Source: Enterobacter sp. ENT03 (GTDB lineage Bacteria; Pseudomonadota; Gammaproteobacteria; Enterobacterales; Enterobacteriaceae). From it: a stretch of DNA of 64,000 nucleotides. The stretch lies in the NCBI RefSeq assembly GCF_019218745.1, contig NZ_JAHUXA010000010.1, forward strand, positions 1 through 64,000. The letters run 5' to 3'. Made by a program: the position numbers and the translations under genes. How positions within the stretch are numbered: the first letter of the stretch is position 1; every line of letters starts with the position of its first letter. Shown here one piece after another: positions 10,636 to 20,747 of this stretch. The notes below the pieces were generated by a model, which worked only from the letters and a program-made list of their open reading frames with translations, ran no database searches and was not told the origin of the DNA.

Positions 10636-11640
10636 TTAAATAAGAGACTGCGTTTCAGCATAGCCGAAACGAATGTTTGCACACTGCACTGCCTGCGCCG
10701 CCGCACCTTTCAGCAGGTTATCTTCGGTCGCCACCACGATGAGATGCTGATCCGACACCGCGAAACCAATGTCGCAGAACGGCAGGCCCACCACGTTTTT
10801 CAGCGCCGGGACGCCTTTGTCATACAGACGCACCAGCGGTTTATCCGCATACGCCTGCTGAAAAGCCTGAGCGATCTGCGCGCTGTCGACGCCAGGTTTC
10901 AGGCGGCAGGTGATGGTTTCCAGAATGCCACGCGGGAAGTTGCCCAGATGCGGCGTAAAGATCACCTCTGCGCCCAGATGAGTGGTGATTTCCGGGTGAT
11001 GACGGTGATTAAACACGCCATAAGGTTGCAGGCTCACTTCACAAAAACTGTTCGAGATGGCCGCCTTACGCCCCGCACCGCTGACGCCGCTGGTGGCGTT
11101 GATCACCGGCCACTGGGAAAGATCCAGCAGCCCGGCGTCGATCAACGGCTTCAGAGACAATTGCGCCGCCGTTGGATAACAGCCCGGCACGGCGATCAAA
11201 TTGGCGTCTTTCAGCTTATCGGCATTCCACTCCGCCAGGCCATAGACCGCTTTTTCCAGCAGATCCGGATGCTGATGGGTGAAACCATAATATTTTTCGT
11301 AGAACCCGGCATCGTTAACGCGGAACGCGCCGGAGAGGTCGAACACCACGCAGCCCGCCGCCAGAAACTGCGGCGCAAGGTCATGGCTGACTTCATGGGC
11401 GGTGGCCAGAAACACCACATCCACGCCGTCGGTGAACTCGCTGATGTCGGACATCGGCTGTAAAGGCAGATCAACAATGCCTTTCAGCTGCGGATGCAAA
11501 TCGGAGATGCGCTTTCCCGCATCATTGCTTTGCGCTGACACGGTCAAAGCGGTTATGTTCATATGAGGATGGCGATTCACGTAGCTTACAAGCTCAGCGC
11601 CCGCATAACCGCTAGCGCCCACAATCAGCGTATTCAACAT
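10636..11640 (-). CDS. argC: N-acetyl-gamma-glutamyl-phosphate reductase
   Basis: NADPH-dependent reductase for the third step of arginine synthesis. The 334-residue protein has the nucleotide-binding N-terminus [18 protein letters not shown] and the catalytic cysteine in [12 protein letters not shown]. Length matches E. coli ArgC. It is the first gene of the leftward argCBH operon, divergent from argE over a short spacer with two ARG boxes. Confidence 0.97.
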   Translation of the reverse strand: MLNTLIVGASGYAGAELVSYVNRHPHMNITALTVSAQSNDAGKRISDLHPQLKGIVDLPLQPMSDISEFTDGVDVVFLATAHEVSHDLAPQFLAAGCVVFDLSGAFRVNDAGFYEKYYGFTHQHPDLLEKAVYGLAEWNADKLKDANLIAVPGCYPTAAQLSLKPLIDAGLLDLSQWPVINATSGVSGAGRKAAISNSFCEVSLQPYGVFNHRHHPEITTHLGAEVIFTPHLGNFPRGILETITCRLKPGVDSAQIAQAFQQAYADKPLVRLYDKGVPALKNVVGLPFCDIGFAVSDQHLIVVATEDNLLKGAAAQAVQCANIRFGYAETQSLI

Positions 11641-11663
11641 CGGGTTCCTTTACGATCAACGTT

Positions 11664-11702
11664 AATGTATTTTTATTCACATTTACTGCATGAATATTGA
11701 TA
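11664..11702. promoter_or_regulatory. Paired ARG boxes between argC and argE
   Basis: Two 18-base ArgR half-sites, AATGTATTTTTATTCACA (11664-11681) and ACTGCATGAATATTGATA (11685-11702), are separated by three bases. This is the spacing expected for one ArgR hexamer. They lie between the divergent argC and argE genes, so arginine-bound ArgR should repress both. Confidence 0.85.
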
Positions 11703-11728
11703 CTATCACGACCTAAGGTGTGTCAACA

Positions 11729-12880
11729 ATGAAAATGAGTCTACCGCCGTTTATCGAGATTTACCGCGCCCTGATAGCCACACCGTCTATCAGTGCAACG
11801 GAAGAAGCGCTGGATCAGAGTAATGCGACTTTAATCAATCTGCTGGGCGGCTGGTTTGGCGATCTCGGGTTTAAAGTGGACATCCAGCCGGTTCCCGGCA
11901 CACGCAATAAATTCAATATGCTCGCCAGCGCGGGCCAGGGATCGGGCGGTTTACTGTTAACCGGTCACACCGATACCGTGCCGTTTGACGATGGTCGCTG
12001 GACGCGGGATCCCTTTACCCTCACCGAGCATGACAACAAACTTTACGGCCTCGGCACTGCCGACATGAAAGGCTTTTTTGCCTTCATTCTTGATGCGCTG
12101 CGTGACGTGGATGTGACGACGCTTAAAAAGCCGCTCTACGTACTGGCAACCGCCGATGAAGAAACCAGCATGGCAGGCGCGCGTTACTTCGCAGAACACG
12201 CGGAGATCCGCCCGGACTGCGCCATTATCGGTGAGCCGACATCATTGCAACCGGTACGCGCCCACAAAGGGCACATCTCGAATGCCATCCGCATTCTCGG
12301 TCAGTCCGGTCACTCCAGCGATCCGGCACGCGGCGTCAACGCTATCGAACTGATGCACGAGTCCATCGGCCATATCCTGCAACTGCGCGACACGCTGAAA
12401 GAACGCTATCACTTTGACGCCTTTACCGTGCCTTATCCGACGCTCAACCTCGGCCATATTCACGGCGGTGACGCGGCGAACCGCATTTGCGCCTGCTGTG
12501 AACTGCATATGGATATTCGTCCGTTGCCGGGCATGACGCTTAACGATCTGGAAGGACTGCTCAATGAAGCGCTGGCACCGGTAAGCGAGCGCTGGCCGGG
12601 TCGCGTCAATATCGCCGAACTGCATCCGCCGATCCCCGGCTACGAATGCCCGCCGGATCACCAGCTGGTCGAGGTCGTGGAAAAACTGCTCGGCACGCAA
12701 ACCGAGGTGGTGAACTACTGCACCGAAGCGCCGTTTATTCAGACGCTGTGCCCGACGCTGGTGTTAGGCCCCGGCTCGATTAATCAGGCTCACCAGCCGG
12801 ATGAATATCTGGAAACGCGCTTTATTAAGCCAACCCGGGAGCTCATCACCCAGGTTGTGCATCACTTCTGCTGGCATTAA
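11729..12880 (+). CDS. argE: Acetylornithine deacetylase
   Basis: Zinc-dependent hydrolase that releases ornithine from N-acetylornithine. The 383-residue protein matches E. coli ArgE in length and has the M20 family signatures [29 protein letters not shown] and [11 protein letters not shown]. Start ATG 11729 is used rather than a GTG nine bases upstream because it aligns with E. coli. It is divergent from argC and shares the ARG boxes. A hairpin terminator follows. Confidence 0.97.
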   Translation: MKMSLPPFIEIYRALIATPSISATEEALDQSNATLINLLGGWFGDLGFKVDIQPVPGTRNKFNMLASAGQGSGGLLLTGHTDTVPFDDGRWTRDPFTLTEHDNKLYGLGTADMKGFFAFILDALRDVDVTTLKKPLYVLATADEETSMAGARYFAEHAEIRPDCAIIGEPTSLQPVRAHKGHISNAIRILGQSGHSSDPARGVNAIELMHESIGHILQLRDTLKERYHFDAFTVPYPTLNLGHIHGGDAANRICACCELHMDIRPLPGMTLNDLEGLLNEALAPVSERWPGRVNIAELHPPIPGYECPPDHQLVEVVEKLLGTQTEVVNYCTEAPFIQTLCPTLVLGPGSINQAHQPDEYLETRFIKPTRELITQVVHHFCWH

Positions 12881-12886
12881 TTTCTT

Positions 12887-12915
12887 CCCCTCACCTGCGG
12901 GTGAGGGGTGATTTT
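12887..12915 (+). terminator. argE terminator
   Basis: Hairpin CCCCTCACC / GGTGAGGGG with loop TGCG (12887-12908) followed by TGATTTTTG, seven bases after the argE stop. Confidence 0.85.
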
Positions 12916-13074
12916 TGTCACATTCCCATAAGCTTTACTTATCAGCATCGACGCCCGTTAACTTTCATAAATTCTCGTCATTTATTCGTTTGCTGAACCG
13001 TTTTCGCAGCAATTGACGCAAGGGGTTTTACGTGGCTTTATAAAAGACGACTACAAAACAATGTCCGAAAGATT

Positions 13075-13260
13075 TCGAATCACAGCAAGGCGGCAAACGC
13101 ACACATCCCAGGGAGCTTACATAAGTAAGTGACCTGGGTGGGTGACAAATCTGTCTGGAACAGATTTGAACGCTGCTGGCAGCGGCCCGTAAGGGCGAGG
13201 CTCATGGATGAGCCGAGTAACATGCAGCCAACGCCGCTGTGGTTTGAAAGATACAGGACA
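13075..13260 (+). repeat. Hairpin-rich repeat-like element in the ppc leader
   Basis: Four perfect inverted repeats follow one another. They are CCCAGG…CCTGGG with inner CTTAC/GTAAG (13107-13138), AAATCTGT/ACAGATTT (13147-13167), CGCTGC/GCAGCG (13171-13184) and GGCTCAT/ATGAGCC (13199-13214). The outer sequence (GCAAGGCGGCAA … ATGCAGCCAACGC … TTTGAAAGATAC) resembles, from memory, an enterobacterial intergenic repeat. Related pieces occur at 35122 and 37713. The rest of the 380-base argE-ppc gap (12916-13074) should hold the ppc promoter, but I cannot pick it with confidence. Confidence 0.6.
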
Positions 13261-13292
13261 TTTACAAAATGAGATGGGGTGTCTGGGTTAAC

Positions 13293-15944
13293 ATGAACGA
13301 ACAATATTCCGCTTTGCGTAGTAATGTCAGTATGCTCGGCAAGCTACTGGGAGATACCATCAAGGACGCACTGGGAGAGAACATTCTCGACCGCGTTGAA
13401 ACGATCCGTAAGCTCTCAAAATCCTCCCGTGCAGGTAACGAAGCCGACCGCCAGGAACTGCTCACCACCTTGCAGAACCTGTCCAACGATGAGCTGTTAC
13501 CCGTGGCCCGCGCCTTCAGCCAGTTCCTGAACCTGGCGAATACCGCCGAGCAATACCACAGCATATCGCCAAAAGGCGAAGGGGCCAGCAATCCGGAAAT
13601 CATCGCCCGCACCCTCAGAAAGCTGAAAGACCAGCCCGAACTCAATGAAGACACCATCAAGAAAGCCGTGGAGTCCCTGTCGCTGGAGCTGGTGCTGACC
13701 GCCCATCCGACAGAAATCACCCGCCGCACGCTGATCCACAAAATGGTGGAAGTGAATAACTGCTTAAAGCAGCTTGATAACAAAGACATTGCCGATTACG
13801 AGCGTAACCAGCTGATGCGCCGCCTGCGCCAGTTGATCGCCCAGTCGTGGCATACGGACGAAATCCGTAAACATCGCCCAAGCCCGGTGGACGAAGCCAA
13901 ATGGGGCTTTGCCGTGGTGGAAAACAGCCTGTGGGAAGGCGTCCCGAATTACCTGCGCGAGCTGAACGAACAGCTGGAAGAAAACCTCGGCTATAAGCTG
14001 CCGGTGGATTTTGTCCCGGTACGCTTCACCTCGTGGATGGGCGGCGATCGCGACGGCAACCCGAACGTCACCGCCGACATTACCCGTCACGTCCTGCTGC
14101 TGAGCCGCTGGAAAGCCACCGATCTGTTCCTGAAAGATATTCAGGTGCTGATCTCTGAACTGTCGATGGTGGAATGCACCGACGAACTGCGTGAAAGGGT
14201 CGGCAGCGAAGGCGCGCAGGAGCCGTACCGCTATCTGCTAAAAGGGCTGCGCAGCCAGCTGATGGCTACTCAGGCCTGGCTTGAAGCCCGTCTGAAAGGC
14301 CAGCGCCTGCCGAAACCCGCGGGCCTGCTGACCAATAACGAACAGCTGTGGGATCCGCTGTACGCCTGCTATAAATCGTTGCAGGCCTGCGGCATGTCCA
14401 TCATCGCGAACGGCGAACTGCTCGACACCCTGCGCCGCGTCAAATGCTTTGGCGTACCGCTGGTGCGTATTGATGTGCGCCAGGAAAGCACCCGCCATAC
14501 CGAAGCGCTGGGCGAACTGACCCGCTACCTCGGCATCGGTGATTATGAAAGCTGGTCAGAGGCCGACAAACAGGCGTTCCTGATCCGCGAACTGAATTCC
14601 AAACGTCCACTGCTGCCGCGTAACTGGGAGCCAAGCGACGACACCCGTGAAGTGTTTAATACCTGCAAAGCGATCGTCGATGCGCCGCAAGGATCCGTCG
14701 CCGCCTATGTGATCTCGATGGCGAAAACGCCGTCTGACGTGCTGGCCGTGCATTTGCTGCTGAAAGAAGCGGGTATCGGCTTCGCGCTGCCGGTGGCGCC
14801 GCTGTTTGAAACCCTCGACGACCTCAACAACGCCAATGACGTCATGACCCAGTTGCTGAACATCGACTGGTATCGCGGCTTCATTCAGGGCAAACAGATG
14901 GTGATGATTGGCTATTCCGACTCCGCGAAAGATGCGGGCGTGATGGCGGCCTCCTGGGCGCAATATCAGGCACAGGACGCGCTGATCAAAACCTGCGAAA
15001 AAGCGGGCATCGCGCTGACGCTGTTCCACGGACGCGGTGGTTCCATTGGTCGCGGCGGCGCACCGGCACACGCGGCGCTGCTCTCGCAACCGCCGGGCAG
15101 CCTGAAAGGCGGCCTGCGCGTGACCGAACAGGGCGAGATGATCCGCTTTAAATACGGCCTGCCGGACATCACCATCAGCAGCCTGTCACTCTATACTGGC
15201 GCGATCCTCGAAGCGAACCTGCTGCCACCGCCGGAGCCGAAAGACGCCTGGCGCCATATCATGGACGAGCTGTCTGACATCTCCTGCGACATGTACCGTG
15301 GCTATGTGCGCGAAAACGAAAGCTTTGTGCCCTATTTCCGTTCGGCGACGCCGGAGCAGGAACTCGGCAAACTGCCGCTGGGTTCACGCCCGGCCAAACG
15401 TCGCCCGACCGGCGGCGTCGAATCGCTGCGCGCTATTCCGTGGATCTTCGCCTGGACGCAGAACCGCTTAATGCTCCCCGCCTGGCTGGGCGCAGGCGCG
15501 GCGCTGCAAAAAGTGGTGGAAGACGGCAAGCAGAGCGAGCTGGAAGCCATGTGTCGTGACTGGCCGTTCTTCTCTACCCGTCTGGGAATGCTGGAAATGG
15601 TCTTTTCGAAAGCCGACCTGTGGCTGGCGGAATATTACGATCAGCGTCTGGTTAAACCGGAGCTGTGGACGCTGGGCAGCGAACTGCGTGATCAGCTGGA
15701 AGCAGACATCAAAGTGGTGCTGGATATTGCCAACGATTCGCACCTGATGGCCGACCTGCCGTGGATTGCCGAGTCTATCCAGTTGCGTAACATCTATACC
15801 GATCCGCTCAACGTTCTGCAGGCCGAACTGCTGCACCGTTCGCGTCAGGCGGAAGAAGCAGGTAAAGAAGCGGATCCGTGCGTGGAACAGGCGCTGATGG
15901 TCACCATCGCCGGCGTCGCTGCCGGTATGCGTAACACCGGCTAA
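13293..15944 (+). CDS. ppc: Phosphoenolpyruvate carboxylase
   Basis: Carboxylates PEP to oxaloacetate, the main anaplerotic reaction. The 883-residue protein equals E. coli Ppc in length. It shows the catalytic histidine motif [14 protein letters not shown], the [14 protein letters not shown] loop, and the conserved C-terminus MRNTG. The start [15 protein letters not shown] matches the family; an upstream in-frame ATG at 13269 would add eight unconserved residues. The gene is monocistronic in appearance, with a GC-rich hairpin (15961-15985) lacking a T run after it. Confidence 0.98.
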   Translation: MNEQYSALRSNVSMLGKLLGDTIKDALGENILDRVETIRKLSKSSRAGNEADRQELLTTLQNLSNDELLPVARAFSQFLNLANTAEQYHSISPKGEGASNPEIIARTLRKLKDQPELNEDTIKKAVESLSLELVLTAHPTEITRRTLIHKMVEVNNCLKQLDNKDIADYERNQLMRRLRQLIAQSWHTDEIRKHRPSPVDEAKWGFAVVENSLWEGVPNYLRELNEQLEENLGYKLPVDFVPVRFTSWMGGDRDGNPNVTADITRHVLLLSRWKATDLFLKDIQVLISELSMVECTDELRERVGSEGAQEPYRYLLKGLRSQLMATQAWLEARLKGQRLPKPAGLLTNNEQLWDPLYACYKSLQACGMSIIANGELLDTLRRVKCFGVPLVRIDVRQESTRHTEALGELTRYLGIGDYESWSEADKQAFLIRELNSKRPLLPRNWEPSDDTREVFNTCKAIVDAPQGSVAAYVISMAKTPSDVLAVHLLLKEAGIGFALPVAPLFETLDDLNNANDVMTQLLNIDWYRGFIQGKQMVMIGYSDSAKDAGVMAASWAQYQAQDALIKTCEKAGIALTLFHGRGGSIGRGGAPAHAALLSQPPGSLKGGLRVTEQGEMIRFKYGLPDITISSLSLYTGAILEANLLPPPEPKDAWRHIMDELSDISCDMYRGYVRENESFVPYFRSATPEQELGKLPLGSRPAKRRPTGGVESLRAIPWIFAWTQNRLMLPAWLGAGAALQKVVEDGKQSELEAMCRDWPFFSTRLGMLEMVFSKADLWLAEYYDQRLVKPELWTLGSELRDQLEADIKVVLDIANDSHLMADLPWIAESIQLRNIYTDPLNVLQAELLHRSRQAEEAGKEADPCVEQALMVTIAGVAAGMRNTG

Positions 15945-16005
15945 TCTGCACGACATCCCCGCCCGGTGGCACAATGCTGCCGGGCTGCGCGATAACAGGT
16001 AAAAC

Positions 16006-16866
16006 ATGCATCATGACATCACTCGTCTGTTGACGAGGCTGCTTAATGGTCCTCTTCCTTTACAGCATATCCGTTTTACCGGTACGAGCGGCACGGTGCC
16101 CGAGCTGGCGTATCGCGTCGATTTTCCGCGTCTGGAAATTGTGCTGGAAGGCCAGGTAGACGACGGTGGCGTTACTGGCGCATCAACAAGGCTGGCAGAA
16201 CATGATGTGCTGTTTATACCTGCGGGCGGCTGGAATCAGCCGCGCTGGCAGTCGCCTGTCACCACACTCAGTATTTTGTTCGGCAAGCAGCAACTGGGAT
16301 TTAGCGTGCAGCACTGGGATGGTGCAACGCTGCAAAATCTTGCCAAAGAGCATGTCGCCCGGCGTGGCCCGCGTATTGGCTCGTTTCTGTTGCAGTCGCT
16401 GGTAGAGATGCAGATGCAGCCTCACGAACAGCAGACCGCACGAATGATTGTATTAAGTCTGTTAAGCCACTGCGCCGATCTGCTGGGTAGCCAGATCCAG
16501 ACCGCATCGCGTAGTCAGGCGCTTTTCGACGCCGTTCGAAGTTATATTGATGAAAACTATGCCGCGCCGCTGACGCGGGAATCTGTCGCCCAGGCGTTTT
16601 ATATTTCCCCCAACTACCTGTCGCATCTGTTTCAAAAAACCGGCGCGATTGGTTTTAACGAATATCTCAACCATACCCGGCTGGAACACGCGAAAGCGCT
16701 ACTGAAAAACTATGATTTAAAAGTGAAAGAAGTGGCCCACACCTGCGGGTTTGTTGACAGTAACTACTTTTGCCGCTTGTTTCGTAAAAATACCGAGCGC
16801 TCCCCTTCCGAATACCGCCGGCAGTACCACAGCCAGCTAACCGAAAAGCCGCTTACGGAAGAATAA
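16006..16866 (+). CDS. yijO: AraC-family transcriptional regulator YijO
   Basis: A 286-residue protein with an N-terminal cupin-like sensor region. The C-terminal AraC/XylS DNA-binding domain has two helix-turn-helix units (about residues 180-275; LTRESVAQAFYISPNYLSHLF and VKEVAHTCGFVDSNYFCRLF). Its target is not established. Position next to the frw/pfl cluster makes local control plausible, but this is inference. Its last 14 bases overlap the end of the convergent frwD. Confidence 0.92.
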   Translation: MHHDITRLLTRLLNGPLPLQHIRFTGTSGTVPELAYRVDFPRLEIVLEGQVDDGGVTGASTRLAEHDVLFIPAGGWNQPRWQSPVTTLSILFGKQQLGFSVQHWDGATLQNLAKEHVARRGPRIGSFLLQSLVEMQMQPHEQQTARMIVLSLLSHCADLLGSQIQTASRSQALFDAVRSYIDENYAAPLTRESVAQAFYISPNYLSHLFQKTGAIGFNEYLNHTRLEHAKALLKNYDLKVKEVAHTCGFVDSNYFCRLFRKNTERSPSEYRRQYHSQLTEKPLTEE

Positions 16867-17206
16867 GCTGCGTTTGCTGCGGCGCAGAGAGCAACCTGCG
16901 CACCGCCCCCATCACCTTTTGCGGCTCACGTAAAAAGGTATGGATGCCGGACTGCACGCTGCGGCAATGAGAAAAGCGTTCTGCGCCAGCCAGATCAATA
17001 TCGGTGATCAGCAGCACCACCTCCGCCCGGCAGATCTCGTCTTCACTGAGGGCATTTTCAGTACCCAGCGCGCCCTGGGTTTCAATTTTGATCTGCCATT
17101 TTTCCTGCTGGCAAAGCTTTTCAAGCCGTTCCGCTGCCATATAAGTGTGGGCGACGCCGCTGACGCAGGCCGTGACCGCTACCAGATACCGCGCTTTTGT
17201 CACCAT
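16853..17206 (-). CDS. frwD: PTS fructose-like EIIB protein
   Basis: Cytoplasmic phosphocarrier of the fructose-type PTS, 117 residues, with the phosphoryl-accepting cysteine in VTACVSGVAHTYMAAERL (Cys14). It is the last gene of the leftward frwC-frwB-pflD-pflC-frwD unit, starting five bases after the pflC stop. It is the second EIIB of the cluster (frwB is the other) and has a longer, less conserved C-terminus. Confidence 0.93.
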   Translation of the reverse strand: MVTKARYLVAVTACVSGVAHTYMAAERLEKLCQQEKWQIKIETQGALGTENALSEDEICRAEVVLLITDIDLAGAERFSHCRSVQSGIHTFLREPQKVMGAVRRLLSAPQQTQLILP

Positions 17207-17211
17207 GATCG

Positions 17212-18096
17212 TTACCCCCCAACCGTGACCTGCAGGCCAGCGCGTTCGGCCATGCGGCAGACACGGGCAATGTCAGCGTCGGTGGGTGGGGACGTCTCAG
17301 CCATCGCCCAGCGCTGCCCCAGAAGCCGGTATTTTGGTTCGCCATACTGATGAAAAGGCAGCAAATGCACGACGTTAATACCTGTCAACACTATTGCTGC
17401 CAGCGCCTGCGCGACATTATCGTCGCTCAAGGTAAACCCCGGGATGAGAGGTAAACGAGGGATCACCGTTACGCCCTCGGCCACCAGCCGCCTGAAATTT
17501 TCCCGTACGCGGGGCTGGTTCATGTTCACCACCTGCGCCGCCCGATCGGCTGCCATAATTTTCAGGTCAAATAATACCTCGTTGCACTCCCGCGCCAGAC
17601 GCAGTAAACGCTCTGTGGGGGCGTCGCCTGCCGTTTCAATCGCCGTGTGCACGCCGTAATGACGCAGGCGGGCCAGAAAACGCGTGGCGAAAACGGCCTG
17701 CATCAGCACTTCGCCGCCGGACAGCGTCACCCCGCCACCGGAAGCCCGAAAGAAGACGTCATCCTTCATCACCTCGCGCTCCAGCGCATCCAGCGTGACA
17801 TCACGCCCGATACGCCTGAACGCGCCGGACGGGCATTGGTCAGCATCCTGGAGACAGGGGCCGCAGTGCAGACATTTGCTTTCGCGCCGCACGGTTTCGA
17901 TGCGCGGGGAGATCGACTCCGGATTCGCGCACCACGGACAGGTATGCGGGCAGCCTTTAAAAAACACCACCGTGCGAATGCCCTGCCCGTCGTTGAGTGA
18001 GTAACGCTGAATATCGAATATCCGCGCTACCCCGGCGCGGCTTTCCGTTATCTCCGTCACGTCACAGCTGATGCGCGGTGCGGCGAATGATGTCAT
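17212..18096 (-). CDS. pflC: Glycyl-radical enzyme activase (PflC)
   Basis: Radical SAM enzyme expected to install the glycyl radical on the neighbouring PflD. The 294-residue protein has the CX3CX2C cluster motif in KGCPHTCPWCANPES. A second ferredoxin-like cysteine group follows (CLHCGPCLQDADQCPSGAF), then GGGVTLSGGEVLMQ, all typical of this activase family. The start MTSFAAPRISCDV overlaps the pflD 3' end by 35 bases, as in E. coli, so translation is probably coupled. Confidence 0.94.
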   Translation of the reverse strand: MTSFAAPRISCDVTEITESRAGVARIFDIQRYSLNDGQGIRTVVFFKGCPHTCPWCANPESISPRIETVRRESKCLHCGPCLQDADQCPSGAFRRIGRDVTLDALEREVMKDDVFFRASGGGVTLSGGEVLMQAVFATRFLARLRHYGVHTAIETAGDAPTERLLRLARECNEVLFDLKIMAADRAAQVVNMNQPRVRENFRRLVAEGVTVIPRLPLIPGFTLSDDNVAQALAAIVLTGINVVHLLPFHQYGEPKYRLLGQRWAMAETSPPTDADIARVCRMAERAGLQVTVGG

Positions 18097-20359
18097 CCTG
18101 GATCTCCTGGGACAGCTCCACAAAAAACGCGCTGTATCCGGCGACGCGCACCACCAGCCCGGCAAAATCCTGTGGCCGCTGCTGTGCCTCGCGCAGAGTT
18201 TCCGCATTCAGGACGTTAAACTGGATATGCTGCAGTTTAAGCTGGGTAAACGCGCGCAAAAAATCCGCCAGCTTATGCAAACCGCCCTGTCCCTCAAGCG
18301 TAGCTGGCGTAAATTTCACATTCAGCAACGTCCCATTCGACAACAGCATATTGTCCAGCTTACTGACCGATTTCAGCACTGCCGTTGGGCCGTTTACGTC
18401 CTGCCCCAACATCGGTGACAGGCCGCCATCCGCCAGTTGCTCCCCGGCCAGGCGACCGCCCGGCGTCGCGCCAACCACCGAGCCGAGCGGCACGTGCGCA
18501 GAAACCGTATAGGAGCCAGGCGTGAAAATGCCGCCGCGAGGATTGCGGTACTTCTCCACTTCCTTACAGTAAAAACGCAGCAGATCGGCGCTGATGTTGT
18601 CGACTTCATCGACATCATTGCCGTATTTTTCAAAGCGGTTGATCAGTCTGGCGCGTATTTTTTCCCCCTCTGCGGTAGCAAAGTTCGCCTTCAGTACCGC
18701 CATCAGTTCGTCAAAACTCAGACGCTGCTGCTCAAATACCAGCCCTTTTAGCGCATATAAGGCGTCGCTGAGATTCGCGATGCCAATACCCTGTACGCCT
18801 GAAAAGTTATAACGCGCGCCGCCATCCGTTATGTCTTTGCCGTTATGCAGACAATCGCTGATAAACGATGACAGCAGCGGCACTGGTGCCCGATCCCGAT
18901 GGCCAATATCACAAATGTTGCTGCCCTCCACCATCAACCGGATGTAATGGCTGATGTTGCTACGGATCCTTTCCAACAGGCTTGTCCAGGTTAGGGTGGG
19001 CTGGTTTTCGCTTTCGTAGAGGGTAATTTCCATTACTTTGAGCAAGTTAAACATCGCGATGTCATGCAGCCCGTAGGTTTTGCCAGGAATGGACAGCTCC
19101 ACGCAGCCGACCACCGCGTAATCACGGGCATCCTCCAGCGACACGCCGCGATTCAAAAAGGCGGGCACCACCACTTCATCGTTAAAGATCTGCGGAATAC
19201 CCGTGCCGAGGCGGATGGTTTCGGCGGTTTTCAGTAAAAAAGATCGGTCGATCAGCTCATTCACCCGGACGCCAAGATTAGGCTGCGGTAGCTGCACGCG
19301 CTGATAAGCCTCCAGACACAGCGAGGACAATGCATTCACTGCGCTGCGTCCGGTATCCGTCAGCCCACCGAGCAGCGCGGTATAGCCAGTGGGGAAACCC
19401 GCAAAGTAGCGTGCGCTGCTGGCGGAGCGCAGCAATACCACGTCGTTACATTTGATCCACAGCGAGGCCAGAAGCTCCTGTAAAAACGCTGCATCATCGC
19501 CCTGTGCCAGCGACGCCTGGTAAAACGGCAGCATGTACTGGTCGAAGCGGCCCAGCGACAGCGAGCTGGCATTCGATTCGTATTGCAAAATGATGTTCAT
19601 AAACCAGAACAGCTGGCACGCCTGCCAGAAGTTCTCCGGGGGATGCACGGCGTTGTGCCGGGCGTTTGCCGCAATGGTCAATAATTCCTCGCGACGACGG
19701 GCGCATTCACACTTCGCCGCCATCTCATCGGCAAGATGCGCATATCTCAAAATATGCCGCGCAGATGCCTCCAGCAGTAACAGCGCCGCCTGATAAAAGG
19801 TATTTCCGGGAGCCTGCGCACAGAGCGTCTGCAACTGTGCCACCCGTGCGGCGAGGCCATTTTTCAGTAAATCAGGGTAATCAATGATGATATGCCCCTG
19901 TCCTTTATCGGTCTGGTTGACGCTGAAAATCTGTGTTGCCACCGCCTCTTTGACCTCAGCGGTCATCTGGCCGTTAATAAAATCTTTCATTGAGCGCGCT
20001 GCCCAGTACGGGTAAAGCTCGTTACGGTAGATGCGCTTGTCGTTATCGCTGATGGCAAAGCGATCCTGTGGACGTGTCGGGAAATCATCCAGCTCGTCCA
20101 GCAGCCAGTACGGATCCATTTCCGGCGAAACGATGCCTGCCCGCGGTTTTACCGTGCGGTTACCGGCAATCAGTTCATCATCACGGATCGCAATTTCAAC
20201 GTGATCGAGGATCCAGGCAGTGGCTTTTGCCCGTCGCAGCATGACCGGCTCGCCTTCGGTTTGCTGGTGGCTGGCGGTGTACAACAGCGCACGTTCAAGG
20301 GAGATCTCTCGGGGTTGACTGAAAAGCGCCGCTTTCAGGCGCTGGATACGATTCGTCAT
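18062..20359 (-). CDS. pflD: Glycyl-radical enzyme of the pyruvate formate-lyase/glycerol dehydratase superfamily
   Basis: 765 residues, the same length as E. coli PflD. The thiyl-radical cysteine lies in VVGCVELSIPG (Cys419). The glycyl-radical motif is RVAGYSAFF near the C-terminus (Gly741). The true substrate is not established. The single GCVE cysteine, rather than the adjacent pair of true pyruvate formate-lyase, places it with dehydratase/lyase relatives. The associated PTS and glycerol dehydrogenase suggest a C-C, C-O or C-N lyase acting in anaerobic polyol breakdown (inference). Start ATG 20359 matches E. coli. Confidence 0.93.
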   Translation of the reverse strand: MTNRIQRLKAALFSQPREISLERALLYTASHQQTEGEPVMLRRAKATAWILDHVEIAIRDDELIAGNRTVKPRAGIVSPEMDPYWLLDELDDFPTRPQDRFAISDNDKRIYRNELYPYWAARSMKDFINGQMTAEVKEAVATQIFSVNQTDKGQGHIIIDYPDLLKNGLAARVAQLQTLCAQAPGNTFYQAALLLLEASARHILRYAHLADEMAAKCECARRREELLTIAANARHNAVHPPENFWQACQLFWFMNIILQYESNASSLSLGRFDQYMLPFYQASLAQGDDAAFLQELLASLWIKCNDVVLLRSASSARYFAGFPTGYTALLGGLTDTGRSAVNALSSLCLEAYQRVQLPQPNLGVRVNELIDRSFLLKTAETIRLGTGIPQIFNDEVVVPAFLNRGVSLEDARDYAVVGCVELSIPGKTYGLHDIAMFNLLKVMEITLYESENQPTLTWTSLLERIRSNISHYIRLMVEGSNICDIGHRDRAPVPLLSSFISDCLHNGKDITDGGARYNFSGVQGIGIANLSDALYALKGLVFEQQRLSFDELMAVLKANFATAEGEKIRARLINRFEKYGNDVDEVDNISADLLRFYCKEVEKYRNPRGGIFTPGSYTVSAHVPLGSVVGATPGGRLAGEQLADGGLSPMLGQDVNGPTAVLKSVSKLDNMLLSNGTLLNVKFTPATLEGQGGLHKLADFLRAFTQLKLQHIQFNVLNAETLREAQQRPQDFAGLVVRVAGYSAFFVELSQEIQDDIIRRTAHQL

Positions 20360-20411
20360 GCAGAACCTCCATAAAGACGTAACATCCCGCTCCTCTGAGC
20401 GGGAAAGATGA

Positions 20412-20732
20412 TCAGGCGATGTGCGCCAGATGCGCGTCAATTTTGTTCATGATGGCGTCTGCACGTTTTACCGCATCGCTGATATTCACCCGCACGATGG
20501 TTTTGCCCGCAAAGCGCTCTTCAAATTTGATGCCAATGTCTTTGGTCAGAATGACAATATCCGCCCCGGCGATGTCGCTGGCCGTCAATTCATTCTCCAG
20601 CCCAATCGAGCCCTGGGTTTCGACTTTGACGTCCCAGCCTTTGGCTTTTGCCGCCCCTTCCAGCGCTTCTGCCGCCATGTAGGTGTGCGCGACGCCCGAC
20701 GGGCACGCCGTTACCGCGATTATCCTGGTCAT
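20412..20732 (-). CDS. frwB: PTS fructose-like EIIB protein
   Basis: 106-residue phosphocarrier with the active cysteine in ITRII-type N-terminus AVTACPSGVAHTYMAAEAL (Cys10). It should pass phosphate from the EIIA domain of PtsA to the substrate bound by FrwC. It lies 15 bases downstream of frwC and 52 bases upstream of pflD. Confidence 0.94.
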   Translation of the reverse strand: MTRIIAVTACPSGVAHTYMAAEALEGAAKAKGWDVKVETQGSIGLENELTASDIAGADIVILTKDIGIKFEERFAGKTIVRVNISDAVKRADAIMNKIDAHLAHIA

Positions 20733-20747
20733 GCTCTGTTCCCTCTG

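Noticed and set aside
10606-11463. Long rightward frame of 285 codons opposite argC
   Set aside because: It is a shadow of the GC-rich argC coding sequence; its basic, repetitive composition is typical of antisense frames.
15961-15985. GC hairpin after ppc considered as a terminator
   Set aside because: The stem needs two G-T pairs and no T run follows, so it is not listed as a terminator.
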